11,262 nucleotides of DNA from Muribaculaceae bacterium (lineage in GTDB: Bacteria > Bacteroidota > Bacteroidia > Bacteroidales > Muribaculaceae): assembly GCA_029056365.1 (NCBI GenBank), contig JAIDBM010000092.1, forward strand, positions 1 to 11,262, read 5' to 3'. Below the pieces are notes generated by a model. The model ran no database searches. It worked only from the letters and a program-made list of their open reading frames with translations, and was not told where the DNA came from. This document shows, piece after piece, positions 1 through 7,881 of the stretch. The position numbers were made by a program, and so were the translations under genes. Numbering within the stretch: the first letter of the stretch is position 1; each line of letters opens with the position of its first letter.

Positions 1-4
1 GGCG

Positions 5-36
5 TTTGTTTGTCAGTCGGAAAATTTGTAACTTTG
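5..36 (+). promoter_or_regulatory. Bacteroidetes-type promoter for the metallopeptidase-ribD pair
   Basis: A TTTG at 5-8 and a TAACTTTG at 29-36 are separated by 20 nt, matching the known Bacteroidetes sigma-factor consensus (TTTG near -33, TAnnTTTG near -7). Transcription would start a few bases after 36, giving a leader of roughly 55-60 nt before the ATG at 99. The 19-nt block CGGAAAATTTGTAACTTTG (18-36) recurs with one mismatch in front of trmD (10402-10420). Start-site mapping is not available; the call rests on motif and spacing. Confidence 0.75.
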
Positions 37-98
37 CATCCGGTAACAATCTGTATGTTTGGATTGTTAGAAGATAAATTAACCGGCTATAAGAAATC

Positions 99-971
99 AT
101 GAGACTCGACGGACGACGGACAAGCAACAATGTAAGCGACCGACGCGGCATCTCGGGCAAGACCCTTGGTGTGGGCGGCGGCATTGTAGGCGTGGTGGTG
201 GCGGCAGTGATAACGCTGCTCAGCGGTGGCAACATTGGCGATGTACTCACTCAGGTGGGTCCGCAGCTGTTTAACCAGAATGTAAGTTACACAGGCAATT
301 ATACACCCGATGCCGAAGACGAGCGGCTTGCCGACCTCGCCTCGAAGGTGCTTGCCGGCACCGAGGACGTATGGACCGAGGAGTTCCGCCGGCAGGGGTG
401 GGGCGAATACGAGTGTCCGAAGCTGGTGCTGTTCAGTGGCGCCGTGCAGAGCGGCTGCGGCAACGCGACATCGCAGACCGGTCCGTTCTACTGCAGCGCT
501 GACCAGACTGTGTATATCGACCTCCAGTTTTTCAAGGACATGCAGAAAGACATCGGCGCCTCGGGCGACTTTGCCTATGCCTATGTGATAGCGCATGAGG
601 TGGGCCACCATGTGCAGTATCTGCTCGGAACACTCGATGAAGCACACCGGCAGATGAGCCGACTGAGCGAACGGGAGTCCAACCGGATAAGCGTGCGCCT
701 TGAGCTTCAGGCCGATTACTATGCCGGAGTGTGGGCGCACCGCGACAACGAAATGTTCCAGTCGATAGAGCCCGGCGATGTGGAGAATGCCATAAACGCG
801 GCGTCGAAAATCGGCGACGACTATCTGCAGCGCAAGGCCTATGGCCGCGAGATGCCCGACAGCTTCAACCACGGACGGTCGGAACAGCGGGTGCGCTGGC
901 TGAAAAAAGGCATCACCACAGGCGACCCCCTGCAGGGCGACACTTTCACCCCCTCGTACAATGCTTTGTAA
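99..971 (+). CDS. ypfJ: Neutral zinc metallopeptidase, YpfJ/KPN_02809 family
   Basis: This 290-residue protein is predicted to be a membrane-anchored zinc-dependent peptidase. A Gly/Val/Ala/Ile-rich stretch at residues 24-41 looks like a single membrane segment following a short basic N-terminus (MRLDGRRTSN...), which should leave the catalytic domain in the periplasm. The zinc-binding motif HEVGH lies at 166-170, and a downstream ELQADYYAGVWA segment (202-213) supplies the acidic third ligand expected for this family. Conserved cysteines occur around 106, 120 and 132. The length is close to the usual 280-300 residues. The ATG at 99 is chosen because it precedes the family's typical N-terminus and follows a good promoter. 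The substrate is unknown for the family. The stop overlaps the ribD start, so the two are probably cotranscribed although their functions look unrelated. The symbol is by homology to E. coli ypfJ. Confidence 0.9.
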   Translation: MRLDGRRTSNNVSDRRGISGKTLGVGGGIVGVVVAAVITLLSGGNIGDVLTQVGPQLFNQNVSYTGNYTPDAEDERLADLASKVLAGTEDVWTEEFRRQGWGEYECPKLVLFSGAVQSGCGNATSQTGPFYCSADQTVYIDLQFFKDMQKDIGASGDFAYAYVIAHEVGHHVQYLLGTLDEAHRQMSRLSERESNRISVRLELQADYYAGVWAHRDNEMFQSIEPGDVENAINAASKIGDDYLQRKAYGREMPDSFNHGRSEQRVRWLKKGITTGDPLQGDTFTPSYNAL

Positions 972-2002
972 TGGAGCCGTCGGAATACATATATCTTGAA
1001 CGCGCCCTCGAGCTTGCAGCACATGCCGAGGGCGTGTCGCTGCCTAATCCTATGGTGGGAGCGGTTATTGTGGCTCCCGGGGGCAGAGTCATAGGCGAAG
1101 GATTCACAGCCGAATGCGGCAAAGGGCATGCCGAGGTAAATGCCATTGGCGCGGTAAAGGAAGCCGACCGGGCGCTTCTGCATGAGTCGACAATGTATGT
1201 GACCCTTGAGCCGTGTTCGCATTACGGACGCACTCCGCCTTGTGCGAAGCTGCTGTGTGATACAGGCATAGCGCGAGTGGTGGTGGGCACGGTCGATCCG
1301 TTCGCCGCAGTGAGCGGTAGGGGAATAGAAATGCTCCGTCAGGCCGGAATCGAGGTGGAAATGGCTCCCGACGAGTTTGCCGGCCGTTGCATGTGGCTGA
1401 ACCGCAGGTTCTTTACCGCGCATAGGCTGAACCGCCCGTTCGTTACTCTGAAATGGGCCCGCAGCGCCGATGGCTGGCTCGACCGCGTGCGTACGGCCCG
1501 GCATCCGGGTCCGGCGGCTGTGAGTGAACCCGCCGGGCGAGTGGCGGTGCACCGTCTCAGGGCAGTTCACGATGCGGTGCTGGTGGGCAGCGGCACGGTT
1601 CTGGCCGACAGACCGCGTCTCGATGTGCGTCTGGCCGGAGGAAAAGCACCCTTGCCGATAATAATGGATGTGCGCCGCCGGCTCACTCCCGCCGACATCA
1701 CTACGGTAGTTCCCCCCATGATAATCGATTATGAAGCACCTCTGGCCGAATATCTTGCCGACCTGTATCACAAGGGCGTGACATCGTTGCTTGTGGAAGG
1801 CGGGGCTGACACGTTGCATCGCTTCATCGAATCGCGGCTGTGGGACGAAGCCCGCGAGGAAGTCTCGCCCGAGAACTTCGGCAGCGAAGGCATCGCAAAG
1901 GCGCCGGTGCCGGGCATTGCGCCGTGCAAAAGCTTCAGCATAGGCAGGAATACCATCAATATTTATTCAAATAGTGACGGCTTACAAGTTAAAAACCTAT
2001 AA
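971..2002 (+). CDS. ribD: Bifunctional riboflavin biosynthesis protein RibD (deaminase-reductase)
   Basis: RibD carries out two successive steps of riboflavin synthesis in the cytoplasm: deamination of the 2,5-diaminopyrimidine intermediate, then NADPH-dependent reduction of its ribosyl side chain. The N-terminal deaminase domain (about 1-145) has the zinc site H53 with catalytic E55 (HAE) plus C82 and C91 in PCSHYGRTPPC. The reductase domain (about 155-335) shows RPFVTLKWARSADGW (155-169), HRLRAVHDAVLVGSGT (194-209) and LLVEGGADT (273-281). The product is 343 residues, normal for the family. The reading frame is open further upstream to 731, but the ATG at 971 is chosen because the extra 80 residues lie within the metallopeptidase gene and MEPSEYIYLERALELA is the expected RibD N-terminus. 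ATG overlaps the upstream TAA as TAATG, suggesting translational coupling. No other riboflavin gene is in the window. Confidence 0.95.
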   Translation: MEPSEYIYLERALELAAHAEGVSLPNPMVGAVIVAPGGRVIGEGFTAECGKGHAEVNAIGAVKEADRALLHESTMYVTLEPCSHYGRTPPCAKLLCDTGIARVVVGTVDPFAAVSGRGIEMLRQAGIEVEMAPDEFAGRCMWLNRRFFTAHRLNRPFVTLKWARSADGWLDRVRTARHPGPAAVSEPAGRVAVHRLRAVHDAVLVGSGTVLADRPRLDVRLAGGKAPLPIIMDVRRRLTPADITTVVPPMIIDYEAPLAEYLADLYHKGVTSLLVEGGADTLHRFIESRLWDEAREEVSPENFGSEGIAKAPVPGIAPCKSFSIGRNTINIYSNSDGLQVKNL

Positions 2003-2036
2003 AAACGGCCGATTTTAGGCTATTTCACACATATTG

Positions 2037-2068
2037 TTTGTTCACTTGCAAGCTAAATCTTAATTTTG
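2037..2068 (+). promoter_or_regulatory. Bacteroidetes-type promoter for the envelope-assembly operon
   Basis: TTTG at 2037-2040 and TAATTTTG at 2061-2068 are separated by exactly 20 nt, the same geometry as the promoters at 5-36 and 10389-10420. It lies in the AT-rich gap between ribD and the DUF6242 gene, giving a leader of about 55 nt. It is the only convincing promoter before the closely packed genes up to 8973, so it probably drives the whole block; internal promoters cannot be excluded. Confidence 0.7.
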
Positions 2069-2127
2069 CAATTTGAATTGCCATATATAACCCCGGCAAT
2101 ATAACTCAAACTGATTCTGATCATCAC

Positions 2128-3600
2128 ATGATAAAGAAGTCAAACTGCCTGTCGGCACTCATTGCCGCATCGGCGCTGGTCGCAGCCTGTAACTCCGAAT
2201 ACGAACCCGCCATCGTTACGTCTGAGAATGTGGAGGTGTCGTCGTTTTCGCTTACCGAGGACTCCAAGGTACTGAGCAATCTCGATTCGGTATTCTTCTC
2301 CATCGACCTGGTGAACGCGCAGATATTCAATGCCGATTCATTGCCGTACGGCACCAAGGTGAGCCGCCTTATACCCAAGATTACCACACAGGGTGTGTCG
2401 GTGGCCGAACTCATTGTGACTCGTGCCGGCAAAGCCGATACGACTTACAACTACCTTACGAATCCGACCGATTCAATCGACTTCTCGAACGGCCCGGTGA
2501 AACTTCGGCTGGTGTCGCAGTCGGGTTCGGTGGAACGCAGCTATCAGATTAAAGTAAACGTACATAAGGTAAAAAGTGACTCCCTGGAATGGGGCGGCGC
2601 CGCTCTGTCGCGTCTGCCCGGAAACATTTCCGGAGTAATAGAGTCGCAGACTGTTGAATTCAACGGCAGATTCTACACCATGCTCAGCGACGGCAGCGCA
2701 TATTATGTGAGCGAGCAAGAGCATCCGGCCGCTGCGCCGTTGTCGACAGTGAAGCCTGAACTGCCCTACAATCACGTACAGGGCCTCGACCTGCGGAGTA
2801 TGCATGCATGCGAGAATGCCGTGTATATACTCGGCGGCGACGGCACCCTGCTCAAGAACTCCGACCCTGGTCTGCAGCGGTGGGAAACAGCCGGACCTAC
2901 TGGCTGGCACAGCATCGTGGCCACTTATGCCGACCAGGTGATAGGCTCGGTGGAAGCCGCCGACGGAAGCTGGTCGCTCGCCTACTGGCCCTCGGGCAAG
3001 ACCCAGGCCCTGCCCGACGGATTTCCGGTGCACGGCACATCACAGACCATAAGCTACCGTTTTGAAATGTCGAGCACATCCAATGTGCTCATAGTCGGAG
3101 GCGTAACCGCTAAAGGAACCTTCACCAGCGACTGCTGGAGCTATGACGGGCGGAACTGGGCGAAGCTCACACGTAAAAGCGAAATCCTGCCCATGGAAGG
3201 CATTACGGTTCTGCCATACTTCACCACACGTACAGGCGACGACTGGGTCAGCGACCGTTATGCCACACTTGTGGCCTTCGGAGGCCGCAACGGACTGGGA
3301 ATCATAAGTCGCGATGTGTATCTGAGCTATGATTTCGGCGTGCAGTGGGTAAAGGCCGGCGAGCTGATGCAGTTGCCCGACTATGTGCCGGCCACGATGT
3401 ATGCCCAGGCATTTGTGGTGGATCAGGAACTGCCCGCACGTGCGGGAGCCTTGTTCGCGCCATCGCGTATAGTCAGGCCTGTGACCAGCTGGGAATGCCC
3501 CTACATATACGTGTATGGCGGCAGTCTTTCCAACGGCACAATCAGCGACAATATATGGCGTGCCGTTATAAACCGCTTCACATTCAAGCCTGTAGAGTAA
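2128..3600 (+). CDS. DUF6242-type lipoprotein, probable beta-propeller
   Basis: This 490-residue protein is predicted to be exported and lipid-anchored. A basic start (MIKKS) and hydrophobic stretch lead to the lipobox LVAAC, with the lipidated cysteine at 21. The first 150 or so residues after the anchor resemble the N-terminal domain of Bacteroidales DUF6242 proteins. The remainder contains repeated short beta-rich units ending in patterns such as FNGRFYTML, ENAVYILGGDG, SNVLIVGGVT, YATLVAFGGRNG and PYIYVYGGSLSNGT. These read like Kelch-type propeller blades with Gly-Gly turns, and SYDGRNWAKLT is the matching strand. No catalytic residues are evident, so a binding or scaffolding role is more likely than an enzyme, but the function is unknown. 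It is the first gene of the envelope block, 16 nt before the next start. DUF6242 membership is from recognition, not a profile search. Confidence 0.8.
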   Translation: MIKKSNCLSALIAASALVAACNSEYEPAIVTSENVEVSSFSLTEDSKVLSNLDSVFFSIDLVNAQIFNADSLPYGTKVSRLIPKITTQGVSVAELIVTRAGKADTTYNYLTNPTDSIDFSNGPVKLRLVSQSGSVERSYQIKVNVHKVKSDSLEWGGAALSRLPGNISGVIESQTVEFNGRFYTMLSDGSAYYVSEQEHPAAAPLSTVKPELPYNHVQGLDLRSMHACENAVYILGGDGTLLKNSDPGLQRWETAGPTGWHSIVATYADQVIGSVEAADGSWSLAYWPSGKTQALPDGFPVHGTSQTISYRFEMSSTSNVLIVGGVTAKGTFTSDCWSYDGRNWAKLTRKSEILPMEGITVLPYFTTRTGDDWVSDRYATLVAFGGRNGLGIISRDVYLSYDFGVQWVKAGELMQLPDYVPATMYAQAFVVDQELPARAGALFAPSRIVRPVTSWECPYIYVYGGSLSNGTISDNIWRAVINRFTFKPVE

Positions 3601-3616
3601 CCGTCTGTTGCATCCG

Positions 3617-4309
3617 ATGATAACACGTCTCCGCCATATATTGCCACTCGTGCTTCTGGTTCTGGCTACAGCATTGCCCGCCAGAAGTCAGACTGCGCCG
3701 TATAAGTTCGACTTAGGAGCGCAACTTGGCACAAGCGGATATATCGGAGAAGCCAACTCAACGAACATAATGAAGCATCCGGGTTTCGACGGCGAACTGT
3801 CGTTCCGTTACATAGCCGATGTACGCTGGTCGTTCCGGGGCGTCTTCTCGGTGTTCGGACTAAGCGGCGACACATCGGAAACCGGCAATATACTTCCCGA
3901 CGGAAAGCAGTATTCGTTCACATCCACTGTATACGACCTTGGAGGCAGGGTGGAATTCAATTTCCTCCCGTACGGTATCGGCGAGACATACAAACGTCTG
4001 CGCCGTGTAACTCCCTATATAACTCTGGGAGTGGGTGTGTGCATGTCGTCGTCGGGCGGCGAAATGTCGTTTGCGCCCACACTGCCGATGGGTCTCGGGG
4101 TGAAATTCAAGATGTCGGAGCGCTGGAACCTCGCGGCCGAGTTTACCATGACAAAGGCATTCGGCGACAAAGTCGACGGCTCGTCGCTCACCGACCTCAA
4201 CGGCATAAAAACAGCTTTTTACCGCAATACCGACTGGTATTCACGGCTGACCATAGGCATAAGTTACGAATTCGGCAAGCGTTGCGAAACCTGCCATTAT
4301 GTAGAATAA
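3617..4309 (+). CDS. DUF6089-type small outer-membrane beta-barrel protein
   Basis: This is a 230-residue predicted outer-membrane protein. A signal peptide (MITRLRHILPLVLLVLATALPARSQ) is followed by alternating polar/hydrophobic strands such as YKFDLGAQLGTSGYIGE, DLGGRVEFNFLPY, VTPYITLGVGV and YSRLTIGISYEFG, consistent with an eight- to ten-strand barrel. The family, DUF6089, is characteristic of Bacteroidetes and commonly precedes uppS and bamA, as here. A TTG at 3608 could add three residues in the same frame; the ATG at 3617 is preferred because it begins directly with the basic signal-peptide region, and neither has a clear ribosome binding site. The tail after the last strand is KRCETCHYVE, a cysteine pair in CxxCH form at 223-227. 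The role is unknown; linkage suggests outer-membrane assembly. Confidence 0.8.
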   Translation: MITRLRHILPLVLLVLATALPARSQTAPYKFDLGAQLGTSGYIGEANSTNIMKHPGFDGELSFRYIADVRWSFRGVFSVFGLSGDTSETGNILPDGKQYSFTSTVYDLGGRVEFNFLPYGIGETYKRLRRVTPYITLGVGVCMSSSGGEMSFAPTLPMGLGVKFKMSERWNLAAEFTMTKAFGDKVDGSSLTDLNGIKTAFYRNTDWYSRLTIGISYEFGKRCETCHYVE

Positions 4310-4321
4310 AAGAAAAAACAG

Positions 4322-5095
4322 ATGACCACTGACTATAGCTCACAGCTCGACCGTGACCGCATACCGAGGCATGTGGCCGTTATAATGGATGGCAACGGCC
4401 GATGGGCACGCGCCCGGGGCATGGACCGTTCAGCCGGACATGTCGAGGGAGTGAACACCGTGCGCCGTATCACCGAGGCGGCTTCGGAACTCGGTGTGGG
4501 ATATCTGACCCTCTATACCTTCTCCACCGAGAACTGGCAGCGTCCGCAGGCCGAGGTGGATATGCTCATGCATCTGATTGTAACCGCAATCGAACGTGAG
4601 ACCCCCGACCTGATAAAGAACAACGTCCGCCTTACGATGATAGGCGACACCGACCGCCTGCCGCAGGAGTCGCTCGACCGCCTGCGTCGTTGCATCGCCG
4701 ACACGTCGCATTGCACCGGTCTGTGCCTGGTGCTTGCGCTGAGTTATTCGGCCCGCTGGGAAATTACCCGCGCATGCCGGGCGATAGCCGCCGAAGCCGC
4801 AGCCGGACGACTGTCGGCCGACGACATCGACGAATCGCTTCTGAGCCGCAGCATGGCCACAGCCGCGATGCCCGACCCCGACCTGCTGATACGTACCGGA
4901 GGCGACATGCGCATCAGTAACTTTCTGCTCTGGCAGCTGGCATATACCGAAATATATGTCACCGATAAATTCTGGCCCGACTTCGACCGTCAGGACTTCT
5001 GCCGGGCGATATGCGACTATCAGCGCCGCGAGCGCCGTTTCGGTCTCACCGGCGACCAGGTGCGCCACCACACGCAGAACCACGAAAAGGCCTGA
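4322..5095 (+). CDS. uppS: Isoprenyl transferase, undecaprenyl diphosphate synthase
   Basis: UppS condenses farnesyl diphosphate with successive isopentenyl diphosphates to give the C55 lipid carrier used for peptidoglycan and surface polysaccharides. The 257-residue length is typical. The signature HVAVIMDGNGRWA (17-29) contains the catalytic Asp23; STENW (68-72) and RTGGDMRISNFLLWQLAYTEIYVTD (191-215) match the conserved substrate-binding and Mg2+-binding regions, with the key Glu at 210 (AYTE). The motif usually written NYGGR appears as SYSAR (141-145), which I recall as normal for Bacteroidetes. The gene begins 12 nt after the DUF6089 stop, preceded by an A-rich tract, and ends 48 nt before bamA. 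Confidence 0.96.
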   Translation: MTTDYSSQLDRDRIPRHVAVIMDGNGRWARARGMDRSAGHVEGVNTVRRITEAASELGVGYLTLYTFSTENWQRPQAEVDMLMHLIVTAIERETPDLIKNNVRLTMIGDTDRLPQESLDRLRRCIADTSHCTGLCLVLALSYSARWEITRACRAIAAEAAAGRLSADDIDESLLSRSMATAAMPDPDLLIRTGGDMRISNFLLWQLAYTEIYVTDKFWPDFDRQDFCRAICDYQRRERRFGLTGDQVRHHTQNHEKA

Positions 5096-5143
5096 CTATT
5101 TAACTAAAATTGCTTATCAATCCACGAACCATCATACCACATT

Positions 5144-7792
5144 ATGCGATATAAAATTCTGATAGCACTCTGGCTGGTAGTTGCAGCCTTCGGCAGCAGG
5201 GAAGCTGTGGCCCAACAGACAGCCGATACGGTCTATAACCCACAGGTGCTGTACAATTCCATGCCCAGTACTTATGAAATTGTGGACATAGATGTGACCG
5301 GAGCACCGAACTACGATTCGGAAATGGTGCTCGGTGTGGCCGGCATAAAGGTCGGTGACCGTATGCCGATACCCGGCACCGAGATTACCGATGCCGTGCG
5401 GCGCCTGATGCGTCACGGACTTTTCAGCCAGGCGCAGGTAAAGCTCGTGAAAACAGTAGGCGACAAGGCCTGGATTGAATTCGCACTGCGTCCGCAGCCA
5501 CGCATCAGCGAGGTGAACTATCTCGGCATGAAAAAAGGTGAGCGCGAAGACCTTCAGGAGCGACTGCAGCTTATGAAAGGCAACTCGATTTCTCAGAATA
5601 TCGTGAACCGCACGAAATCGATTGTAAAGAAATATTTCGCCGACAAAGGTTTCGGAAACGCCGAGGTGTTCGTGGACCTGCGCGACGACCTCTCGCATCC
5701 CAACGAAGTGTTTGTGGACATTTCGGTCGACAAACATTCGAAGGTGAAGGTACACAAAATCTATATCGATGGCAACGAGGTGCTCTCCGACAATCAGCTG
5801 CAGCGCACCATGAAGAAAACCAACGAAAACGGAAAAATACTCAACCTGTTCAAACAGAAGAAGTTCGTTGAAAACGAATATCGCGACGACCTTAACCGTA
5901 TTATCGACAAATATAACGAAAAAGGTTATCGCGACGCTAAAATCGTTTCCGATTCCGTTGTGCCCTACAACGAAAAAATGGTTGATGTGTATATCAATGT
6001 CGATGAGGGCAACCGCTATTATATAAAAGACATCACCTGGGTGGGCAACTCGGTGTATCCCAACGAAATGCTCGATGCATACCTCGAACTGAAACCCGGC
6101 GATGTGTATAACCAGAAACTTATGAACAAGCGCCTCACCGAAGATGAGGACGCCGTGGCAAACCTCTACATGGACAACGGCTATCTGTTCTATAACCTCG
6201 TGCCTATCGAACGCGAAGTGTCGGGCGACAGCATATCGCTGGAAATGCGCATGATGGAAGGTCCGCAGGCTCGCATCAACAATGTGACCATAAACGGCAA
6301 CGACCGACTTTATGAAAAGGTGATACGCCGAGAACTCCGTGTGAAACCCGGCGAACTGTTCAGCAAGAGCGACCTGATCCGTTCACTCCGCGAAATAGCG
6401 CAGACCGGACACTTCAACCCCGAAAACATGAATCCCGATGTGCAGCCTAACGAGGAAAACGGCACCGTGGACGTGGTGTTCAATCTTGAATCGAAAGCCA
6501 ACGACCAGATTGAGTTCTCGCTCGGATGGGGCCAGACCGGTATCATCGGCAAACTCGCGCTGAAATTCACAAACTTCTCGATAAAGAACCTCTTTCATCC
6601 CAGTTCCTACAAAGGACTTATCCCGCAGGGCGAGGGCCAGACATTCACTGTCAGCGCCCAGACGAATGCCCGCTACTATCAGGCTTATTCACTGTCGTTC
6701 CTTGATCCGTGGTTCGGCGGCAAGCGCCCCAACCAGCTTTCGGTGTCGGCCTTCTACAGCCGTCAGACCGGTGTGAACTCATCGTATTACAACAACAACT
6801 GGATGAACGGATACGGCTACGGATACTATCCCGGCATGCTGGGCAGCTACGGTTCGGGTTACTATGGCAACTCATACAACGACTACCTCAACAACAGCTA
6901 CGAGAATTCGCTCGACCCCAACAAGGTGCTGCAGATGGTGGGCGTGAACGTGGGCTTCGGCAAACGTCTCAAATGGCCCGACGACTACTTCACTTTCACC
7001 GCCGAACTCGGCTATAACTGGTACTATCTCAAAAACTGGGATTACCTCTATTACATGAACAACGGTACTTCGAACGCTCTTGTACTCGGACTTACACTCG
7101 CACGTACATCGATCGACAACCCGCTTTACACCCGTAGCGGTTCGAGCTTCTCGCTCAGTCTGCAGATGACTCCGCCGGCATCGCTGTTCAGCCGTCACCG
7201 CGACTGGGAAAAACTTTCGAAAGAAAATACCGAAGCATCGAAAAAAGAGCTTTACCGCTGGATAGAATACTGGAAGCTGCGATTCAAATCGCGCACATAT
7301 ACACCGCTGGCAAATGCCAACGGACAGTGGACCCCGGTGCTTATGACTCGCGCCGACTTCGGTCTCATCGGCTCGTACAACAAATATCTGAAGACTCCGT
7401 TCGAGACATTCTATGTGGGTGGCGACGGCATGTCGGGTTCGTATACCTACGCAACCGAAACCATAGCCCTGCGCGGTTACGACAACGGTCAGTTCACCCC
7501 GTACGGAAGCGAAGGTTATGCATATACCCGTCTGGGCGTGGAACTGCACTTCCCGCTGATGCTCCAGCCCACAACCACTATCTATGCGCTCACATTCCTC
7601 GAGGGCGGTAACGCCTGGACTTCGGTGAAGCAGTTCAATCCGTTCTCGCTCAAGCGAAGCGCCGGAGCCGGTCTGCGCATCTATCTGCCCATGGTGGGTA
7701 TGATGGGTATCGACTGGGCCTACGGTTTCGACCGTGTGGGCGGTGAGAAAGGCGGTAGCCACTTCCACTTCATTCTCGGTCAGGAATTCTAA
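5144..7792 (+). CDS. bamA: Outer-membrane protein assembly factor BamA
   Basis: BamA is the core of the BAM complex that folds and inserts beta-barrel proteins into the outer membrane. A signal peptide ends near residue 24 (AVAQQ). Five POTRA-like repeats fill about 42-450; their starts are visible as YEIVDIDVTG, ISEVNYLGMKKG, VHKIYIDGNEVL, IKDITWVGNSVY and INNVTINGNDRL. The C-terminal barrel starts near 452 (ANDQIEFSLGWGQTGIIGK) and finishes in HFHFILGQEF, the terminal aromatic residue expected of a barrel-targeting signal. At 882 residues it matches Bacteroidetes BamA rather than the shorter proteobacterial form. Residues 548-589 form a Tyr/Gly/Asn-rich insertion between barrel strands, likely an exposed loop. 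It is followed after 89 nt by two skp-like genes, the usual partners. No convincing promoter is seen in the 48-nt upstream gap. Confidence 0.95.
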   Translation: MRYKILIALWLVVAAFGSREAVAQQTADTVYNPQVLYNSMPSTYEIVDIDVTGAPNYDSEMVLGVAGIKVGDRMPIPGTEITDAVRRLMRHGLFSQAQVKLVKTVGDKAWIEFALRPQPRISEVNYLGMKKGEREDLQERLQLMKGNSISQNIVNRTKSIVKKYFADKGFGNAEVFVDLRDDLSHPNEVFVDISVDKHSKVKVHKIYIDGNEVLSDNQLQRTMKKTNENGKILNLFKQKKFVENEYRDDLNRIIDKYNEKGYRDAKIVSDSVVPYNEKMVDVYINVDEGNRYYIKDITWVGNSVYPNEMLDAYLELKPGDVYNQKLMNKRLTEDEDAVANLYMDNGYLFYNLVPIEREVSGDSISLEMRMMEGPQARINNVTINGNDRLYEKVIRRELRVKPGELFSKSDLIRSLREIAQTGHFNPENMNPDVQPNEENGTVDVVFNLESKANDQIEFSLGWGQTGIIGKLALKFTNFSIKNLFHPSSYKGLIPQGEGQTFTVSAQTNARYYQAYSLSFLDPWFGGKRPNQLSVSAFYSRQTGVNSSYYNNNWMNGYGYGYYPGMLGSYGSGYYGNSYNDYLNNSYENSLDPNKVLQMVGVNVGFGKRLKWPDDYFTFTAELGYNWYYLKNWDYLYYMNNGTSNALVLGLTLARTSIDNPLYTRSGSSFSLSLQMTPPASLFSRHRDWEKLSKENTEASKKELYRWIEYWKLRFKSRTYTPLANANGQWTPVLMTRADFGLIGSYNKYLKTPFETFYVGGDGMSGSYTYATETIALRGYDNGQFTPYGSEGYAYTRLGVELHFPLMLQPTTTIYALTFLEGGNAWTSVKQFNPFSLKRSAGAGLRIYLPMVGMMGIDWAYGFDRVGGEKGGSHFHFILGQEF

Positions 7793-7881
7793 GCCGAACC
7801 ACAGGCACCTTCAGTGCGTTTAAACCTTGAGACACTTCCGCTGTCAAATAACTGAACTCCTCTTAAAACATAAATATTGAA

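Noticed and set aside
87..1022. Long minus-strand open frame (311 codons) opposite the metallopeptidase.
   Set aside because: It is the complement of a confidently identified gene with strong codon-position bias, and the translation has no recognisable domain.
839..1819. Minus-strand open frame of 326 codons opposite ribD.
   Set aside because: It spans the end of one real gene and most of another, and its translation looks random (rich in His, Arg and Ser).
1996..2024. Possible terminator after ribD: CCTA (1996-1999) with TAGG (2016-2019) enclosing A-rich and T-rich arms.
   Set aside because: The stem needs a bulge and mismatches and has few GC pairs; no solid hairpin plus T-run.
5105..5112. 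TAAAATTG before bamA as a possible -7 promoter box.
   Set aside because: One mismatch to TAnnTTTG and no TTTG about 20 nt upstream; bamA is more likely read from the operon promoter.
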